Origin: Thiothrix subterranea
GTDB lineage: Bacteria; Pseudomonadota; Gammaproteobacteria; Thiotrichales; Thiotrichaceae
Reading direction: 5' to 3'
Length of the DNA: 64,000 nt
Assembly: GCF_030930995.1 (NCBI RefSeq)
Contig: NZ_CP133217.1
Coordinates: forward strand, 3,586,001 to 3,650,000
The position numbers were made by a program, and so were the translations under genes. Each line of letters opens with the position of its first letter. Within the stretch, counting starts at the first letter, position 1. This document shows positions 34,979-44,764 of the stretch, piece after piece. The notes under the pieces were generated by a model that worked only from the letters and a program-made list of their open reading frames with translations, did no database searches and was not told where the DNA came from.

Positions 34979-35872
34979 ATGAAAAAGACCGTATTAAGCA
35001 TCCTGATTGGTGCATCCCTAGCCAGCCCTACTTTTGCCGAAACGACGCTCAGTGGTGTAGTCGAAGTCGAAGCCGGTTTTGTCAGCAACGATGACGGCAA
35101 TAGCAGCGACCTGACCGTACCCACCGTCGAACTCGGTATTGACAACCAAATCAATGACAAACTCGATGGACACCTATTGTTCCTCTACGAACAAGGCGAA
35201 AACGACGACACGATTGCCGTGGATGAAGCCACCCTCACCTTCAAACCGCGTGAAGGGCTGGATGTCAGCGCCGGACGCATGTACGTGCCTTTCGGCAAAT
35301 TCGATAGCCATATGGTGTCCGACCCGTTGACGCTGGAAATGGCGGAAACGCAGGAAGAAGCCGTGCAACTGGGCGTCAGTGCTGGCAATGTATCCGGCTC
35401 GGTCTACGTATTCAAAGATGATGAAGACGGCGGCGAAAAAATGGATGATTACGGCGTGAATCTCGATTACAGCACCGACAACCTCAGTGCTGGCGTGAGC
35501 TATATTTCTGACGTGAATGATAAAGCTGCCGCTGGGCTAGGCATCCATGCCTCCGCGACTGTTGGCACTGCAACGGTGATTGCCGAACACATCAAGGTCG
35601 ATGAAATCACGCTGGAAGATGACAGCAATGTTGAACCCAGCGCCACCAACCTCGAAGTCGGCTTCGATATTGGCAATGACCGCACCGTCGCACTTGCTTA
35701 CCAACAAACCGATGCGGCTGAGTCGCTGGAACTGCCCGAAAAAGCAGCGGGTATTGCCTACAGTATGCCCGTCTACGAAAAAGCCAGTTTCGCGGCTGAA
35801 TACATGAACAACGAAGCCTACGATGGCAGCAAAGAAGATGTAATCACGCTGCAAGTGGCTTACGAGTTCTAA
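34979..35872 (+). CDS. LbtU-family siderophore porin
   Basis: 297 residues with a signal peptide (ASPTFAETT). The rest is an outer-membrane beta barrel with alternating strands, many acidic loops and a terminal VAYEF. The pattern GRMYVPFGKFDSHMVSDPLT with FLYEQGENDD resembles LbtU, the Legionella receptor/porin for legiobactin that works without TonB. It ends the Fur-linked operon, giving it an outer-membrane entry route. Promoter-like spacing of about 45 bases precedes it. A general anion porin cannot be ruled out. Confidence 0.82.
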   Translation: MKKTVLSILIGASLASPTFAETTLSGVVEVEAGFVSNDDGNSSDLTVPTVELGIDNQINDKLDGHLLFLYEQGENDDTIAVDEATLTFKPREGLDVSAGRMYVPFGKFDSHMVSDPLTLEMAETQEEAVQLGVSAGNVSGSVYVFKDDEDGGEKMDDYGVNLDYSTDNLSAGVSYISDVNDKAAAGLGIHASATVGTATVIAEHIKVDEITLEDDSNVEPSATNLEVGFDIGNDRTVALAYQQTDAAESLELPEKAAGIAYSMPVYEKASFAAEYMNNEAYDGSKEDVITLQVAYEF

Positions 35873-35879
35873 GCACTGC

Positions 35880-35909
35880 AGGCGTTGCCTCACTCGTGGC
35901 GCAACGCCT
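35880..35909. terminator. Hairpin between convergent operons
   Basis: AGGCGTTGC at 35880-35888 pairs with GCAACGCCT at 35901-35909, between the siderophore porin gene and the MacB-type permease gene, overlapping the latter's last codons. It is likely a shared terminator, though no T tract is evident. Confidence 0.5.
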
Positions 35910-37101
35910 CAATCGGGTCTAGCCGTGCCGCCCGCTTTGCAGGCATATACCCAAACAACACGCCAATCCCTGCCGAAAATACAAACGACAGCAAATTAAT
36001 GCCCACGTTGAAGGTATACGGCACATTCATCACCTGCGACAAACCGATGGATGCCAGCGTTGCCAACCCAATCCCCACCAAGCCGCCAAGGGAAGCCAGT
36101 ACCACCGCCTCGATCAAAAATTGCAGCAACACTTCACGTTCCAACGCCCCAATCGCCAGCCGGATACCGATTTCGCGGGTACGTTCGGTCACGGAAACCA
36201 GCATAATATTCATAATGCCAATCCCACCGACCAGCAAGCTGACCGAAGCCACCGCTGCCAGTAAAGTAGTCATCACTTGCGTCGTACCAGACAAGGCTTC
36301 AGCAATCTGGCGGGTATCCTGCACGTTGAAATTGTCGTCCTTGTCATCCCCCAACCTGCGGCGTTCGCGCATCAAGTTGGTCAACTGTTCTTTGACGCTG
36401 GTAATGTCGTTTTCATCCGCGACCGACACTTGGATGCTGGACACATTCTGATTGCCGGTCAAACGCCGTTGCACCGCTTTGATCGGCATAATGACGGTAT
36501 CATCCTGATCACGCCCCATCGACGCTTGCCCTTTGGAGACCAAAATGCCGATGATTTCGCAGGAAAAGTTATTCACCCGCAAACTCTCGCCCACAGGCTG
36601 TTGCGTGCCGAATAATTCGCGGCGGATGGTTTCCCCGATCAAACACACGGTTTGCCCCGCCTTTTCTTCGGCCTCGCTAAAGGTGCGCCCCGATGCCAGT
36701 TTCCAGCTTCCGGCAATGAAGAAATCGTTGCTCGAACCCGTCACGCTGGTTAACCAGTTGTTTGACATGGAAACCACCGTGGCACTCTTGCTCACCTCCG
36801 GTGCAACCGCTGCCAGCCCGGTGATTTGATTGCGGATGGCTTCGACATCTTCCAGCGAAAACGGTGGCGAACCGCCCCCGCCACTGCTTGGCCCCATCAT
36901 GCGTTGCCCGTTACGGATTTGCAGCAAGTTGCTGCCAAGGCTGGATACTTGATTTTTCACGGCTTGGGTTGCGCCATTGCCCAGCGTAACCATTGTAATG
37001 ACTGCGGATACGCCAATCACAATCCCCAGAATCGTCAGGAAGGAACGCAATAAATTGCGGCGGATTTCGCGCAGGGCGAGTAAAAAGCTGCTCCATAACA
37101 T
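35890..37101 (-). CDS. MacB-type ABC transporter permease
   Basis: 403 residues. One N-terminal membrane helix (LLRSFLTILGIVIGVSAVIT) is followed by a large periplasmic domain (about 50-280). Three C-terminal helices contain the FtsX-like motif RTREIGIRLAIGAL. This is the mechanotransmission permease of MacB-like exporters, but without the fused ATPase, which is the next gene. It lies last in a four-gene minus-strand operon and its start overlaps the ATPase stop (TAATG). The substrate, a drug, peptide or siderophore, cannot be told. Confidence 0.92.
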   Translation of the reverse strand: MLWSSFLLALREIRRNLLRSFLTILGIVIGVSAVITMVTLGNGATQAVKNQVSSLGSNLLQIRNGQRMMGPSSGGGGSPPFSLEDVEAIRNQITGLAAVAPEVSKSATVVSMSNNWLTSVTGSSNDFFIAGSWKLASGRTFSEAEEKAGQTVCLIGETIRRELFGTQQPVGESLRVNNFSCEIIGILVSKGQASMGRDQDDTVIMPIKAVQRRLTGNQNVSSIQVSVADENDITSVKEQLTNLMRERRRLGDDKDDNFNVQDTRQIAEALSGTTQVMTTLLAAVASVSLLVGGIGIMNIMLVSVTERTREIGIRLAIGALEREVLLQFLIEAVVLASLGGLVGIGLATLASIGLSQVMNVPYTFNVGINLLSFVFSAGIGVLFGYMPAKRAARLDPIEALRHE

Positions 37102-37799
37102 TAGGTGATCTCCCGTTTGCGCACGTCGCTGTCGATATTGCCGTCAACGAAGTGGATGATGCGTTTGGCGTATTCCGCCATATCCGGTTCGTGCGTCACC
37201 ATGAGCACGGTAATGCCTTTGTTTTCGTTCAGATCGGTGAGCAATGCCATGATTTCATTGCTGGTTTTGGTGTCGAGGTTGCCGGTTGGCTCATCCGCCA
37301 GCAAAATGGTCGGGTTGGTGACTAACGCCCGCGCAATCGCTACCCGTTGCTGTTGCCCACCGGACAGTTCTGCCGGGGTATGATGCCCCCAACCTTCCAA
37401 CCCCACCTGTTTCAACGCGGCTTGGGCAGCGGTATGCCGCGCTTCGGTGGATTCGCCCCGATACAGCAGCGGCAATTCCACATTTTCCTGTGCGGAAGTC
37501 CGCGCCAACAGGTTGAAACCTTGGAACACGAAGCCCAGATAATGCCGCCGCAACAAAGCGCGTTCGTTGCGTGACAATTGTTCCACATGCACATCGCGGA
37601 ACAAGTATTCGCCACCGCTGGGGACATCCAAACACCCCAAAATATTCATCGCGGTGGATTTTCCTGAACCACTCGGCCCCATTATGGCGACAAAATCACC
37701 TTGCTCAATGGTCATATTGACCCCATCCAGTGCCTTAAAGCTCGCCTGCCCTTGCCCGTAGATTTTGGTGATACCGCGTAATTCGATTAACGCACTCAT
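37101..37799 (-). CDS. MacB-type ABC transporter ATP-binding protein
   Basis: 232 residues with Walker A GPSGSGKST (about 40-48), the signature LSGGQQQRVAIARAL, Walker B ILLADEPTGNLD and the switch His in MVTHEPDMA. The sequence type is the LolD/MacB ATPase group. It overlaps the adaptor gene by four bases and the permease by one, so the complex is made from one mRNA. It powers the adjacent permease for export across the inner membrane. Confidence 0.94.
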   Translation of the reverse strand: MSALIELRGITKIYGQGQASFKALDGVNMTIEQGDFVAIMGPSGSGKSTAMNILGCLDVPSGGEYLFRDVHVEQLSRNERALLRRHYLGFVFQGFNLLARTSAQENVELPLLYRGESTEARHTAAQAALKQVGLEGWGHHTPAELSGGQQQRVAIARALVTNPTILLADEPTGNLDTKTSNEIMALLTDLNENKGITVLMVTHEPDMAEYAKRIIHFVDGNIDSDVRKREIT

Positions 37800-39124
37800 G
37801 GTGTGCCGCCTGTGCTTTCGGTGATCACCACCATTCCTTCTTTCAAGTCGCCGCTGACGATTTCGGTTTGCTTGCCATCGCTAATGCCGGTTTTGACTGC
37901 GACTGCCACGGGCGCGTTGTTGTCCAGTACCCAAAGTTTTTGCATTCCATCGGGGCTGATGTCGGTTGGCGTACCGTTGGGGCGTTTTTTGGCAGTGCCC
38001 ATTCCCGGCGGACGGGGCATCAATTGCGAAATGAAGCTGCTATTGGTACTCGCCGCAGCAGGTGTAGCAGCCGCCACGACTGGAGTAAAGCGCAGGGCGG
38101 TATTGGGCACGAGCAACACGTTTTCCCGTGCTTCGGTTTTGATGGTAGCGGTTGCGGTCATGCCGGGGCGCAAGGTCAGATCAGTGTTTTGCACCGCCAG
38201 CACGGTGAGGTAGGACACCACGTTTTCAGAGGTATCCGCTCCCAGACTGACGCGGGTAATTTCAGCGGGGTATTTGCGCCCCGGCCATGCGTCCACGCTG
38301 AATTCGGCTTTTTGCCCGGCTTTGACTTGCCCGACATCGGCTTCATCCACGCCGACTTCGACTTCCATTTGTGCTAAGTCTTCCGCCAGTGTGAACAAGG
38401 TTGGGGCGGACAAAGACGAGGCGACGGTTTGCCCCGGTTCGACCGTGCGGGTCAATACTACGCCGTTAATTGGTGAGGTGATAATGGCTTTGCCGAGATT
38501 GGTTTGCGAGGAACGCAATTCGGCAGTAGCAGAAGTCACCGTGGTTTTGGCAACTTCGGCATCGGCTTGGGAACGTTCCAGCGTCGCCTCGGCGGTATCC
38601 AACTCGGATTTGGCGGGCAATTTGCCACCGGAGGCACTGTATAACTCGCGTAAACGGTTGAGCTTGGTACGCGCTTCTTTGACGCTGGCGGCAGATTGTT
38701 TGACTTTGGCTTGCGCAGATGCCAGCGAGGCTTTGCCTTTGGTAATGGTATCTTGCAATTGCGTGGTATTGAGACTTGCCAACTTCTGCCCTTTTGTCAC
38801 CACTTCGTTGGCTTCTACCAGCACTGCATCGACTGTGCCGGAGAGTTCCGTGCCAATATCGACCTGATTTTTGGGTTGCAAGTTGCCTGTCGCCGTCACC
38901 GTGACGCTGAGGTTGCCGGTTTTGGCGGGGGTGGTTTTGTAGCTGGTCTGGCTTTTGGTTTGGGATTGCCCCATGAAGTAATAGCCTGCGCCGCCTGCGA
39001 TGATCCCCGCGACCAGCAGTGCTAAGAGCCACTTGCCCTTATTGCCTTGGGATTTCTTTTTGCCACCTGCTGCCAATACCGCTTTGACGGAATCGTTGGT
39101 GGTTGAATTAATTGCATTGCTCAT
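37796..39124 (-). CDS. MacA-type periplasmic adaptor protein
   Basis: 442 residues with one N-terminal membrane helix (WLLALLVAGIIAGGAGYYF). A split lipoyl domain (TGNLQPKNQVDIGTELSG and ITSPINGVVLTRTVEPGQTV) flanks a helical hairpin (about 115-210), followed by beta-barrel and membrane-proximal domains. GTAGGAG precedes the ATG. It joins the MacB-type ATPase/permease to the outer-membrane factor encoded just upstream, completing a tripartite export pump. A poly-Ala segment near residue 350 is a low-complexity insert. Confidence 0.92.
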   Translation of the reverse strand: MSNAINSTTNDSVKAVLAAGGKKKSQGNKGKWLLALLVAGIIAGGAGYYFMGQSQTKSQTSYKTTPAKTGNLSVTVTATGNLQPKNQVDIGTELSGTVDAVLVEANEVVTKGQKLASLNTTQLQDTITKGKASLASAQAKVKQSAASVKEARTKLNRLRELYSASGGKLPAKSELDTAEATLERSQADAEVAKTTVTSATAELRSSQTNLGKAIITSPINGVVLTRTVEPGQTVASSLSAPTLFTLAEDLAQMEVEVGVDEADVGQVKAGQKAEFSVDAWPGRKYPAEITRVSLGADTSENVVSYLTVLAVQNTDLTLRPGMTATATIKTEARENVLLVPNTALRFTPVVAAATPAAASTNSSFISQLMPRPPGMGTAKKRPNGTPTDISPDGMQKLWVLDNNAPVAVAVKTGISDGKQTEIVSGDLKEGMVVITESTGGTP

Positions 39125-39133
39125 AAGGTTCTC

Positions 39134-40495
39134 CTACCACGCGCCGCCGATGGCTTTGTAAAGGCTGATCATTGCCTGAGTGTGTTCTGCTTGCGCGGAC
39201 AACTGGCTTTCTTGTGCGCTCAAGACGCTGCGTTGCGCATCCAGCACGTTTTGGAAATCAGCAGTGCCTGCGTCATAGCTGAGTTGCGCCAGATGTTCGG
39301 CGCTGCGTGCCAATGCCACGTTTTGCGCCAGTAACGGTTGGCGTTCACGTAGCGATTGCAGGGTGGAAAAGCTGTTTGCTACATCCTGCAATGCGCCCAG
39401 CACCGCTTTTTGGTAGCTGGCAACGGCTTGTTCGCGGGCAGCATCTTTCGCTTCGACCTGCTGTTTGAGCCTGCCACCGTCAAACAAAGGTGCGCTGATG
39501 GAAGCGGCGAGGGAACGGGCGATGCTGCCTGTGTCCAGCAAATCCGCCAGACTCAGGCTGCTGAGGCTGAGTGAACCGCCGAGGTTGAAGCTGGGGTAGA
39601 GGTTGGCTTTGGCTTCGCCGACCCGCAATCCGGCGGCGGTGACTTTGTATTCGGCAGCGCGGATGTCGGGGCGTTGGCGGATAGCATTTGCCGGAATGTT
39701 ATTCAGCAATTGCCCGCCAGCGGTGGGAATCGGTTTGGCGGCGGCGAGGCGGGTATTGAGTGCACCCGGTTCTTTGCCGGTGAGAATGGCGAGGGCGTGT
39801 TGCGATTGGGTCACGCTGTTTACCAATGCGGGGATTTGTGCTTGGGTTTGCCCCAAACTCAGCTTGGCTTGATCGGCTTCTAAGCCGCTGGCAAGCCCGG
39901 CTTGTTGTTTCAAACCGATCAGGCGCACAGTTTCGTCACGCGAGGCGAGGCTTTGGCGCGAAACGGCGAGGCGGGCTTGTGCCAGTCGGAGGTTGACGTA
40001 GCTGCTGGCAACTTCGGCGGCGAGTGAGGCTTTTACGTCTTCCAAACTGGCTTGGGTGGCTTGCAAGTCGGCGGCGGCGGCTTTATCGGCTAAACGGTTG
40101 CCGCCGAAAATGTCGGCTTCCCAACTGGCATCGAGGTTTGCGCCGTAGCTGTCATTGCCATCGCTGCGGTGGGCGGATGCGCCGCTGGAGAGGCTGGGTA
40201 ACAGGCTTGCTCCGGCAATCGCACGTTGGGCGCGAGCTGCCCGCAAGCTGGCTTGCGCAGTTTTGATGTCGGGACTGGCTTGCAGGGCTTCTTGGATCAG
40301 CGCGGTCATTAGTGGGTCATTGAAATTTTGCAACCATGCGGCTTGGATGGGTTTGCGGGGGTTGCTGGCTGCTGATTGGTGCGCCGCGCTGGTACTGGCG
40401 GCAACATCACGCACGTTGCTGGCGGGTGTGCAGGCAAACAGCGACACGCTGACTGCCACACTGGCGAACACGGTAAATGGTTTATAAACGATCAT
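39134..40495 (-). CDS. Outer-membrane efflux factor, NodT/TolC family lipoprotein
   Basis: 453 residues from the ATG at 40495, where a lipoprotein signal (SVSLFACTPA) begins; the open frame continues 41 residues further without signal properties. Two repeated outer-membrane-factor halves are visible, with GRLKQQVEAKDAAREQAVAS and LSYDAGTADFQNVLDAQRSV near the end, as in NodT-type channels. It is the first gene of the pump operon, nine bases before the adaptor gene. It should form the trimeric exit duct. Confidence 0.92.
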   Translation of the reverse strand: MIVYKPFTVFASVAVSVSLFACTPASNVRDVAASTSAAHQSAASNPRKPIQAAWLQNFNDPLMTALIQEALQASPDIKTAQASLRAARAQRAIAGASLLPSLSSGASAHRSDGNDSYGANLDASWEADIFGGNRLADKAAAADLQATQASLEDVKASLAAEVASSYVNLRLAQARLAVSRQSLASRDETVRLIGLKQQAGLASGLEADQAKLSLGQTQAQIPALVNSVTQSQHALAILTGKEPGALNTRLAAAKPIPTAGGQLLNNIPANAIRQRPDIRAAEYKVTAAGLRVGEAKANLYPSFNLGGSLSLSSLSLADLLDTGSIARSLAASISAPLFDGGRLKQQVEAKDAAREQAVASYQKAVLGALQDVANSFSTLQSLRERQPLLAQNVALARSAEHLAQLSYDAGTADFQNVLDAQRSVLSAQESQLSAQAEHTQAMISLYKAIGGAW

Positions 40496-40659
40496 GCCGA
40501 ATGTTGTCCTTAGCGTTTTTGCATAGTACAAGTGTGGCCTAGCGGCGGGTAAAGGTGGGTAAACGCCATGTAAAGATATGTAAAACCGCTGTTTCCGTGT
40601 GGCAATGTCCGTAATCATTGCGTCATCGAGCGTTTTTTACGACTACAGGAGATTTAAAC

Positions 40660-41163
40660 ATGGATACCGCTACCCTACGCCGTTGGGCGACCCCGCTGAC
40701 GATTGGCGCGTTTATGCTGATGTCGATTACCGGCATTTTAATGTTTTTCCACATCAATCCGGGCATTAGCAAAGTGGCGCACGAATGGCTGAGTTGGGCA
40801 ATGGTCATCGGCGTAGGCTTGCACCTAGTAACGAATTGGAAGATGTTTGCACGTTATTTTTCGCAAAAAACAGCACTTGGGGTGATCGGCTTCTTTGCGG
40901 TATTGACGGTTGCCTCCATGCTGATTCCGGGTGAGGAAGAACGTCGGGGGCCGCCGGGTGCGCAAGCCAGCAACGTGCTGATGAATGCACCGCTGGATAA
41001 ACTCGCGGGTATCACGGGCAATACCTTGGAAGGTTTGCAGGCGAAATTGCAGGCGCAAGGCTTAAAACTGGATGCGACAATGGTTTCGCTGGATGCAGTG
41101 GCTAAGCAGAATCAGCGCAATCCGGTGGAAGTGTTGAATAGCGTGATTGCTGTTAAAGACTAA
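40660..41163 (+). CDS. DUF4405-like small membrane protein
   Basis: 167 residues, ATG at 40660 after CAGGAG. The N-terminal 90 residues hold three hydrophobic segments with spaced histidines (FFHINPGI, AHEWLSWAM, GLHLVTNW), the pattern of small haem-b-type membrane proteins (DUF4405 and relatives). Residues 100-167 are soluble and resemble no family that I know. It is divergent from the efflux operon and convergent with hsdR with two bases between stops. The haem binding suggested by the histidines is untested. Confidence 0.72.
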   Translation: MDTATLRRWATPLTIGAFMLMSITGILMFFHINPGISKVAHEWLSWAMVIGVGLHLVTNWKMFARYFSQKTALGVIGFFAVLTVASMLIPGEEERRGPPGAQASNVLMNAPLDKLAGITGNTLEGLQAKLQAQGLKLDATMVSLDAVAKQNQRNPVEVLNSVIAVKD

Positions 41164-41165
41164 CC

Positions 41166-44144
41166 TCAAGCAGCCAGTTGCATGACCTGCTGAATAATGG
41201 TTTTGCCCATGATCGGAATAATGCCACCTTTGTCAGTGTAGATCGGGTTTTGTAATTGCCCCCACAAATCCCGCTCCATGTAACCCATGCGAATTTCACT
41301 GTGCAAGGTCGGCTCATACTGTTCAAGAAACAGGATATTGTCGCGGTTATGGGCAATTTTGCGTTTGATCTCCGCTTTGGCGGCGACTTCCTCACAAATT
41401 TCACGGATAACAATGGCGTCTTCTTTGCTGATCTGAAACTTGGTTTCCAGTTCCTTGATCGCATCATCCAGCGTAGTACTAGGCATTTCCTTGCCGCCAG
41501 CACCTGAACCCACACCACCCGAAGTACGCACATCTTTTACGCCCCCCGGATTGAACACCTTGTCTACGTACAGCACCGCCCCCTTGGTCAACTGGATATG
41601 CTTGAGCAATAACTTAAGTTCCGACACTTTGCCCTGTTGCACCAGACTGTTTGCCATCACTTCAGCAAACACGATGAACTCGTGCAAGTGGCTTTCAAGC
41701 GTGAAAAACTGGGCAATGAAGTAATACAGCTTGGTGTAACGGCGCAGCAAAGCGATATAGGCTTTCCGTGCTTCCGCATCCGTCAGGCGTTGATTGAACT
41801 GTTGGCGATAAGCCTGTTTGGTATTGCTGAGTAGCGCGTCTGATTCGGCATTACGCTGTTTCGCTTCCTTTTCAGCCGTGGTGTAAGCGTTCACGCAGTG
41901 CTGAATCGCCGCCGTATCAAACGCCCCCATTGCCAATACTTGCTGGTAAATTGCCTCCAACACCGCTTTATCCGGCTCTTGTTCTTGGTACGGCGAACCT
42001 TTACGAAATTGGTTAAAGGCTTTGAAAATAGCCTCCGAACTGTTGGTGAAATCCACCACCAGCAAATCATCCTGTTCCTTGTCGGCGCGTTTGCGGTTGA
42101 GGCGCGAAACGGTCTGGATGGCATTCACGCCCTTAACCGCTTTATCCAAAAACATTGCCGACAACAACGGTTGGTCAAACCCGGTCTGGAATTTGTTGGC
42201 TACCACCAGAATGCGGTAATCATCCTGCTCAAACACCTCTTCAATCACGCGCCCATCGTGCAAGGTGTCCAATTGATTGACTTTGATCTCTTCGATGCTT
42301 TGATTGGTTTTAGGGTCGGTGTAATCGCTGAAGGCAAACAGCACCTTATACGGCAAATCTTTTTCCGCCAAAATCGTTTGCAAGGTCTGGAAATATTTGT
42401 AGCCCGCCGGACGTGACGACGCTACCACCATTGCCTTGCCACGCCCCTGAATCGACGCGGCTACCTGTTCCTGAAACAGTTTGACGATCACCTCCGACTT
42501 GTACTGGATCAAATCGTCATCGCTAAACGCCAAATCACGCAAGGCTTTGGCAACCACACCCGCCGAAAATTCCTTGTCTGGCAACGCCTTGCTTGATTGC
42601 AGGTGGTAGAGCGTTTTGTACGACACAATGTGTTGCACCACATCCAGAATATAGCCTTCCTGAATGGCTTCTTCTTCGCTGTAAATGTCGATGGGTTCGC
42701 CGAAAAACGCTACCGTTTTAGGCGTTGGCGTCGCGGTGAATGCCACGCACACTTGATTGCTGATATTCAGCTTTTCCAAGGTGGCGGCTACGTCATCGCT
42801 ATTGGGCGTTTCGTCTTCCTCTTCTTCGTATTCACCTTCAGCCGTGAATACCTTGCGCATTTTTAAAGCCAGTTTGCCGTCTTGCGAACGGTGTGCTTCG
42901 TCAATCAGAAAAGCGATACGCCGTGACTTGAGTACCTCACTTTGCTGGATTTTGTCCTGTATGTAACCGAACTTCTGGATGGTAGAGACGATAATGTCGC
43001 GGTCTTTTGCCAGAAAATCGGCAAGTTGGCTGGAACGCTTGGCGAAATGCACTTTGCTTTTCAAGTGGGTAAAACGCTCAAGGTCATCGCGGATATTCTT
43101 ATCCAGGCTTTTGCGGTCTGTCAGGATAATGATGTTGTCGAACACCTTGCGGTTATCGGTGGTGTACAGGCTGTCCAACTGATCCGCCATCCACGCCATC
43201 GTTAGCGTTTTGCCCGACCCCGCTGAGTGATTGACCAGATATTTCAACCCTAAACGGTGATGCTGATTGGCGTGTAAGCGTACCCGTTCCGCCAGTTGGC
43301 GGCTGGCGCGTAGCTGGTGATAACGCGGGAAAATGCTAAACGCGGGTTCGGTCAGCACCTCACCTGTTGCAGTGATCTCCTGTTTGGCGGGTGCGTAGAC
43401 AAGGAAATGTTCCAGATAACGGGCGATCGTGTCTTTAGCAAACGCATCGCGGTACAGATGCTCAATCGGGTATTCGCCGTGGGTTTGCGCCGTGTTGGTC
43501 AATTGCGCATTGAACCAGCGGAAATGTTTGTCAGAACGGGGATCAGTAGCAACTTTCACTTGGGTATCGCTGGCAGCCACGTACAGAAACGGCAGTCGAT
43601 ACAGGCTATTGTTCAAATCGCGGGTCAAGAAACTGCTGTGAATCGCATCATCGACAAACTGCCCTTCATCCTCGTGTTTGAGTTCCACCACAATGATCGG
43701 TAAGCCATTCAGCCACAGCACCAGATCGACGCGCTCATCATTGTTGAGATTGTAACGGTATTCTTTTTTGTAGCTGAAACGGTTGTGCTGGTAATGCTGG
43801 TGTTGCAATTCGCTGGTGGCAGAACGCGGCTTGGGTTTGTACAGCTCGAATTTAACGCCCCTGACTTGCAAGCCTTCGCGCATCACCAACCACAATGGCT
43901 TGGCTTTGGCGCAGGCTTGTTTGAGGGTTCTGATGATTTCGTCGTCAGTTTTTAGACCGAAAACCGTGTGCAATTCCGCGTAACGGTCGGGTTGGGTGGC
44001 TTGGATAAATGCCAGTAGGTGCGATTCGATAATGTGGAAATCTTGCGCGGGCAACTCAGCTTTAGTCAGCGCGTGATAGCCGTGTTCGCGTTCCAAAAAG
44101 GCGCAAATATGATTTTGAAACAGCGTTTCTTTGTTGCTCGGCAT
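41166..44144 (-). CDS. hsdR: Type I restriction endonuclease, R subunit
   Basis: 992 residues, normal for HsdR. The N-terminal nuclease domain shows the PD-ExK-type segment around LVLWLNGLPIIVVELKHEDE (about 145-165). The motor follows with Walker A HSAGSGKTLTMAW, the DEAH box FLIDEAHRSQDGK and motif III VAFTATPTPKTV, then a helical C-terminus. It translocates and cuts unmethylated DNA with HsdM and HsdS. It is separated from hsdS by the inserted toxin-antitoxin-like pair on the other strand, so it probably has its own promoter. Confidence 0.96.
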   Translation of the reverse strand: MPSNKETLFQNHICAFLEREHGYHALTKAELPAQDFHIIESHLLAFIQATQPDRYAELHTVFGLKTDDEIIRTLKQACAKAKPLWLVMREGLQVRGVKFELYKPKPRSATSELQHQHYQHNRFSYKKEYRYNLNNDERVDLVLWLNGLPIIVVELKHEDEGQFVDDAIHSSFLTRDLNNSLYRLPFLYVAASDTQVKVATDPRSDKHFRWFNAQLTNTAQTHGEYPIEHLYRDAFAKDTIARYLEHFLVYAPAKQEITATGEVLTEPAFSIFPRYHQLRASRQLAERVRLHANQHHRLGLKYLVNHSAGSGKTLTMAWMADQLDSLYTTDNRKVFDNIIILTDRKSLDKNIRDDLERFTHLKSKVHFAKRSSQLADFLAKDRDIIVSTIQKFGYIQDKIQQSEVLKSRRIAFLIDEAHRSQDGKLALKMRKVFTAEGEYEEEEDETPNSDDVAATLEKLNISNQVCVAFTATPTPKTVAFFGEPIDIYSEEEAIQEGYILDVVQHIVSYKTLYHLQSSKALPDKEFSAGVVAKALRDLAFSDDDLIQYKSEVIVKLFQEQVAASIQGRGKAMVVASSRPAGYKYFQTLQTILAEKDLPYKVLFAFSDYTDPKTNQSIEEIKVNQLDTLHDGRVIEEVFEQDDYRILVVANKFQTGFDQPLLSAMFLDKAVKGVNAIQTVSRLNRKRADKEQDDLLVVDFTNSSEAIFKAFNQFRKGSPYQEQEPDKAVLEAIYQQVLAMGAFDTAAIQHCVNAYTTAEKEAKQRNAESDALLSNTKQAYRQQFNQRLTDAEARKAYIALLRRYTKLYYFIAQFFTLESHLHEFIVFAEVMANSLVQQGKVSELKLLLKHIQLTKGAVLYVDKVFNPGGVKDVRTSGGVGSGAGGKEMPSTTLDDAIKELETKFQISKEDAIVIREICEEVAAKAEIKRKIAHNRDNILFLEQYEPTLHSEIRMGYMERDLWGQLQNPIYTDKGGIIPIMGKTIIQQVMQLAA

Positions 44145-44317
44145 TGCCCATCCCCATAGTCACTTCTTATCGACAATAACTAGGACAGGACAAAAATACA
44201 ACCGTTCATCAGAAAACTTCGGTAATTTCTTCTCAATCGTTTCGTTCATTTCGTTTCTGACTTGTATATCCTATACTAAACAAGAAACAACAATGACGTT
44301 TGAAGGAGTTTTCAGAA

Positions 44318-44764
44318 ATGTCTGCCTTGATGAGCTATCAAATTCCAACCCAAGAGGACACTGCCCTTGCTGTTGAAAGCAGCCGCTTGTTAGCAGCCTG
44401 CATTGGCAAAGGGGATAGTGCTTGCCTGCGCCTGCACGATGGAGATGATGTCTTGCAAGTGCCTGTCAAGGCTATCCGCCTGTTAGTGGATATTCTGGAT
44501 GCAATGGCGCGAGGTGATGCGGTATCACTCATACCGATTCACAGGGAATTAACAACCCAAGAAGCCGCCAATATCTTAAATGTGTCTCGCCCCTATCTGG
44601 TGAAACTGATCGAGAATGGCGAAATCCCCTTCCACAAAAATGGGGTGCGACGTAAGGTTTTGTTCAAAGACCTGATGGAATATAAGCAAAAACGCGATGA
44701 TGCCAGTATGGTACTGCTGGATGAACTCACCGCCGAAGCACAAGCATTTGATATGGGGTATTGA
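44318..44764 (+). CDS. Excisionase-type HTH protein, probable antitoxin
   Basis: 148 residues from ATG 44318, with GAAGGAG at 44301-44307. The C-terminal half holds an excisionase/MerR-like helix-turn-helix (LTTQEAANILNVSRPYLVKLIENGEIPFHKNG), common in antitoxins of PIN-domain toxins. The N-terminal 70 residues form a mixed alpha/beta region of unknown family. The stop overlaps the next start (TGATG), the typical tight coupling of antitoxin and toxin. It probably represses its own promoter. Confidence 0.82.
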   Translation: MSALMSYQIPTQEDTALAVESSRLLAACIGKGDSACLRLHDGDDVLQVPVKAIRLLVDILDAMARGDAVSLIPIHRELTTQEAANILNVSRPYLVKLIENGEIPFHKNGVRRKVLFKDLMEYKQKRDDASMVLLDELTAEAQAFDMGY

